Source: Ruminococcaceae bacterium UBA1448 (lineage in GTDB: Bacteria > Bacillota > Clostridia > Oscillospirales > Ruminococcaceae). From it: a DNA stretch of 15,704 nucleotides. Shown in pieces: positions 13,484 to 15,704 of this stretch. A model generated the notes under the pieces. That model was not told the DNA's origin. It saw only the letters and a list, made by a program, of their open reading frames with translations, and made no database searches. A program made the translations under genes and the position numbers. How positions within the stretch are numbered: the stretch's first letter is position 1; every line of letters starts with the position of its first letter. The stretch spans positions 12,542-28,245 of the forward strand of contig DCTE01000073.1 in assembly GCA_002329405.1 (NCBI GenBank). Direction: 5' to 3'.

Positions 13484-15523
13484 ATGGAACAAAACAAGTG
13501 CAGCCGGATGCTTCCGGTACAGCAGGTCAAAATTGAAGATGCTTTCTGGAAAGAAAAACAGCGGCTGGTGCGGGAAGAAGTGATTCCTTATCAGTGGAAG
13601 GCACTTAACGACCAGATACCCGGTGCAGCCCCCAGTTTTTGTATGCACAATTTCCGCGCTGCAGTGCATCTGAACAATCAAAGGGAGCAGCAGAAGGACA
13701 ATTTTCATCCGCCGGTCTATTCCTATCGGGGATTTGAACGGCTGCCGGAAAATCCGGGAGAACTAAAGGATGAGTTTTACGGCTTTGTCTTTCAGGACAG
13801 CGATTTTTATAAGTGGATAGAAGCGGTCGGCTATTCGCTGATTCAGCACCCGGATGATGAACTGGAGGCGACGGCTGATCAGGCTATAGAAATCGTCGCC
13901 GCGGCTCAACAGCCGAACGGATATCTGGACACCTATTATATCCTGAACGGACAGGATCAGATTTTTACCAATCTGCGGGATTTTCATGAGCTATACTGTC
14001 TGGGACATCTGATTGAAGGGGCAATTGCCTATTATCAGGCGACTGGTAAAGAGCGTTTGCTTCAGGTTGCCTGCCGGTATGCAGATTTTGTGGCCGGCAG
14101 ATTTGGGGACGGAGAAGGCAAAAAACGGGGGTACCCAGGTCATGAGATTGCGGAAATGGCTCTGCTGCAGCTGTATGAAGTAACCGGTGAAACCCGTTAT
14201 CTTGAACTTGCCCGTTTTTTTATCAATGAGCGAGGCCGGCGTCCTTACTATTTTGATTCTGAGCACCCGGAAGATGTTAAATCAGGCGATGATTCACTGC
14301 GGTACAGTTACCATCAGGCACATCTTCCTGTACGTGAGCAGACAGAAGCGGTCGGTCATGCGGTACGGGCGGTCTATCTGTATGCAGGGATGGCCGAACT
14401 GGCCAGAATTGACCGGGATGACAGCCTTTTGCAGGCCTGCCGCACTTTGTGGGACAGCATTACCCAGAGAAAAATGTACATTACCGGCGGAATTGGCGGC
14501 ACGCATATCGGGGAATCTTTCTCATATGACTATGATTTACCGTCAGATACCGCCTATGCGGAAACATGCGCGTCAATTGGCCTGATCTTCTTTGCCGGGC
14601 GGATGCTCCAGATGGAAGCAAATGCTCAGTATGCGGATGTGATGGAAACGGCACTGTATAACGGCGTGTTGAGCGGGATGGCACTGGATGGCAAGAGCTT
14701 TTTCTATGTCAACCCGCTGTCTGTCGATCCGGCTGCCTGCCATAAGGACGAAAGAAAAGCGCATGTTCAGCCGGTGCGCCAGAAATGGTTCGGCTGTGCC
14801 TGCTGTCCGCCCAACCTGGCCCGGCTGATTGGCTCGATTGGCCGGTATGCCTATACGGCGTCGGAAGATACGCTGTATCTGCATCTGTATATTGGAAGTG
14901 ATCTGACACTCAATACCCCGGAAGGAAAAGTTTATCTACAGCTGCGTTCTCACTTCCCCTATAACGGAACGGTTTCCATCCGGGTCAGCGGAGAGGGGGC
15001 CGCATCCGGTAAGTGGACGCTTGCCCTTCGGGTTCCCGGATGGTGCAGAGAATATAAGAGCTGTGGGATTTCGCTGGATGATGCGCGGCTGGAAAACGGG
15101 TATCTGTATATCACAAGAGCGTGGAAAGAAGACGAGTTTTTGGAACTCGATTTTGTCATGAATATCCGGCTGATGCAGTCCAATCCGCTGGTGCGGGAGA
15201 CAGCCGGTCAGCTTGCCGTCACAAGAGGACCAGTTGTTTATTGTCTGGAAGAGCGAGACAACGGTAAGAATCTGCATCTGCTGGCCTTGAGCGCGGATAC
15301 AAAGGCCCATATCGAGCCTTTTTCCATTGAAGGGGAGAAGTTCCCCGCAGTCGTCGCAACCGGCTGGAAGGAGGCACAAGAGCTAGATCGGGCGGGTGGA
15401 CTGTACAGGACTGCCCGACCGGTGGAATATGAGCCGGTAGAGCTGAAGTTTGTCCCATATTATACCTGGGCAAATCGCGGTGAAAATGAAATGACCGTCT
15501 GGGTTCATCGTAAAACTTGCTGA
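13484..15523 (+). CDS. GH127-family beta-L-arabinofuranosidase (DUF1680)
   Basis: Retaining glycoside hydrolase expected to release beta-L-arabinofuranose from plant cell-wall glycoproteins or arabinan side chains. Its 679 residues match the family (about 640-680). Catalytic residues known from the Bifidobacterium enzyme HypBA1 are recognisable. Acid/base E344 is in THIGESFSYDYDLP. Zinc ligands E360 and C362 are in AYAETCASIG, exactly 16 residues after E344 as in HypBA1. C440 and C441 are in CACCPPNLARLIGSIG, with C440 the predicted nucleophile. An alpha/alpha-barrel domain comes first and beta-sandwich segments follow. There is no signal peptide, so it should act in the cytoplasm on imported oligosaccharides, yet no transporter or second arabinosidase is adjacent. 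ATG 13484 follows GAAAGGGA and lies 16 bp after rrf2. Family is very sure; exact substrate is inferred. Confidence 0.93.
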   Translation: MEQNKCSRMLPVQQVKIEDAFWKEKQRLVREEVIPYQWKALNDQIPGAAPSFCMHNFRAAVHLNNQREQQKDNFHPPVYSYRGFERLPENPGELKDEFYGFVFQDSDFYKWIEAVGYSLIQHPDDELEATADQAIEIVAAAQQPNGYLDTYYILNGQDQIFTNLRDFHELYCLGHLIEGAIAYYQATGKERLLQVACRYADFVAGRFGDGEGKKRGYPGHEIAEMALLQLYEVTGETRYLELARFFINERGRRPYYFDSEHPEDVKSGDDSLRYSYHQAHLPVREQTEAVGHAVRAVYLYAGMAELARIDRDDSLLQACRTLWDSITQRKMYITGGIGGTHIGESFSYDYDLPSDTAYAETCASIGLIFFAGRMLQMEANAQYADVMETALYNGVLSGMALDGKSFFYVNPLSVDPAACHKDERKAHVQPVRQKWFGCACCPPNLARLIGSIGRYAYTASEDTLYLHLYIGSDLTLNTPEGKVYLQLRSHFPYNGTVSIRVSGEGAASGKWTLALRVPGWCREYKSCGISLDDARLENGYLYITRAWKEDEFLELDFVMNIRLMQSNPLVRETAGQLAVTRGPVVYCLEERDNGKNLHLLALSADTKAHIEPFSIEGEKFPAVVATGWKEAQELDRAGGLYRTARPVEYEPVELKFVPYYTWANRGENEMTVWVHRKTC

Positions 15524-15551
15524 TCAGACAGAAATGATAAAAGAATAAGTA

Positions 15552-15601
15552 GGCCGTTGTCAGTTGGATGAAAGATCATCCGCTGACAACGGCCCGCTTT
15601 T
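15552..15601 (+). terminator. Terminator after the GH127 gene
   Basis: GGCCGTTGTCAG (15552-15563) and CTGACAACGGCC (15583-15594) form a perfect 12-bp stem. The loop contains a further GGATG/CATCC stem. The T-run is short (TTTT, 15598-15601) and starts 3 bases after the stem, so termination may be moderate. Confidence 0.78.
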
Positions 15602-15615
15602 GTATGCAGACAAAA

Positions 15616-15643
15616 CCGCCCGCAGCCATCTGGCCGCAGGCGG
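15616..15643 (-). terminator. Probable terminator for a leftward gene beyond the right edge
   Basis: Read leftward, CCGCCTGCGGCC, loop AGAT, GGCTGCGGGCGG form an unbroken 12-bp stem with two G-U pairs, followed by TTTTG. Read rightward, the same two positions become C-A and A-C mismatches and no T-run follows. This asymmetry points to use on the minus strand, implying a gene converging on GH127 from the right. Confidence 0.6.
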
Positions 15644-15650
15644 TATCTGT

Positions 15651-15670
15651 TGTATACCAATGTATACCAA
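15651..15670 (+). repeat. Perfect tandem repeat of 10 bp
   Basis: TGTATACCAA occurs twice without a gap (15651-15660 and 15661-15670). Each copy contains the palindrome GTATAC. The 10-base period equals about one helical turn. A TATAAT follows at 15687-15692, so these could be regulator sites for a rightward promoter or simply a short duplication. Confidence 0.7.
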
Positions 15671-15704
15671 AAATTATTTGGGGCTCTATAATAAAAGTTG
15701 GGGT

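Noticed and set aside
1..15704. CRISPR arrays, tRNA, rRNA, toxin-antitoxin or defence genes
   Set aside because: No repeat-spacer pattern, cloverleaf, rRNA segment or matching protein family was seen on either strand.

Overview
The window reads as ordinary chromosome from a moderately GC-rich Bacillota, most likely class Clostridia near the Oscillospiraceae/Ruminococcaceae (Faecalibacterium/Gemmiger-like gut bacteria). This placement is an inference. It rests on the gene order RNase J - GdpP - L9 - DnaB - TilS - Hpt - FtsH, AGGAG-type ribosome binding sites, TTG starts, extended -10 promoters (TGATACAAT) and classic Rho-independent terminators. No rRNA, tRNA, CRISPR array or complete mobile element was found.

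Layout. Positions 1-1980 hold RNase J, whose 5' end lies outside the window and whose N-terminus carries a long arginine-rich extension; a terminator follows. Positions 2062-10235 hold a rightward housekeeping cluster. A two-promoter leader containing a perfect hairpin is followed by gdpP (c-di-AMP phosphodiesterase), rplI, dnaB, tilS, hpt and ftsH, and it ends at a strong bidirectional terminator. An internal extended -10 element inside tilS may give hpt-ftsH their own transcript. Positions 10300-11016 hold the only leftward gene, an amidase-domain (Amidase_6) protein with a Ser/Gln/Glu-rich tail.

Positions 11107-12211 hold a GtrA-family membrane protein followed closely by a NUDIX ADP-ribose pyrophosphatase-like enzyme. 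Positions 12310-12927 hold a monocistronic, probably highly expressed, flavodoxin-like small protein with a near-consensus promoter and its own terminator. Positions 12928-15601 hold a strong 14-bp hairpin, an Rrf2 regulator with an IscR-like cysteine triad and, 16 bp downstream, a GH127 beta-L-arabinofuranosidase, ending in a terminator. The right edge (15616-15704) has a hairpin that pairs better when read leftward, a perfect 10-bp tandem repeat, and a possible promoter or insertion-sequence end.

How the genes work together: the main cluster joins c-di-AMP turnover, translation (L9), replication (DnaB), tRNA-Ile decoding (TilS), purine salvage (Hpt) and membrane proteolysis (FtsH), a common Gram-positive grouping. 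The right half is accessory: surface polysaccharide (GtrA), nucleotide clean-up (NUDIX), probable redox functions (flavodoxin-like, Rrf2) and plant-glycan use (GH127). I see no convincing new multi-gene system. The most interesting items are the repeat-bearing RNase J extension, the uncharacterised flavodoxin-like gene, the Rrf2-GH127 pairing with its upstream hairpin, and the unexplained right edge.
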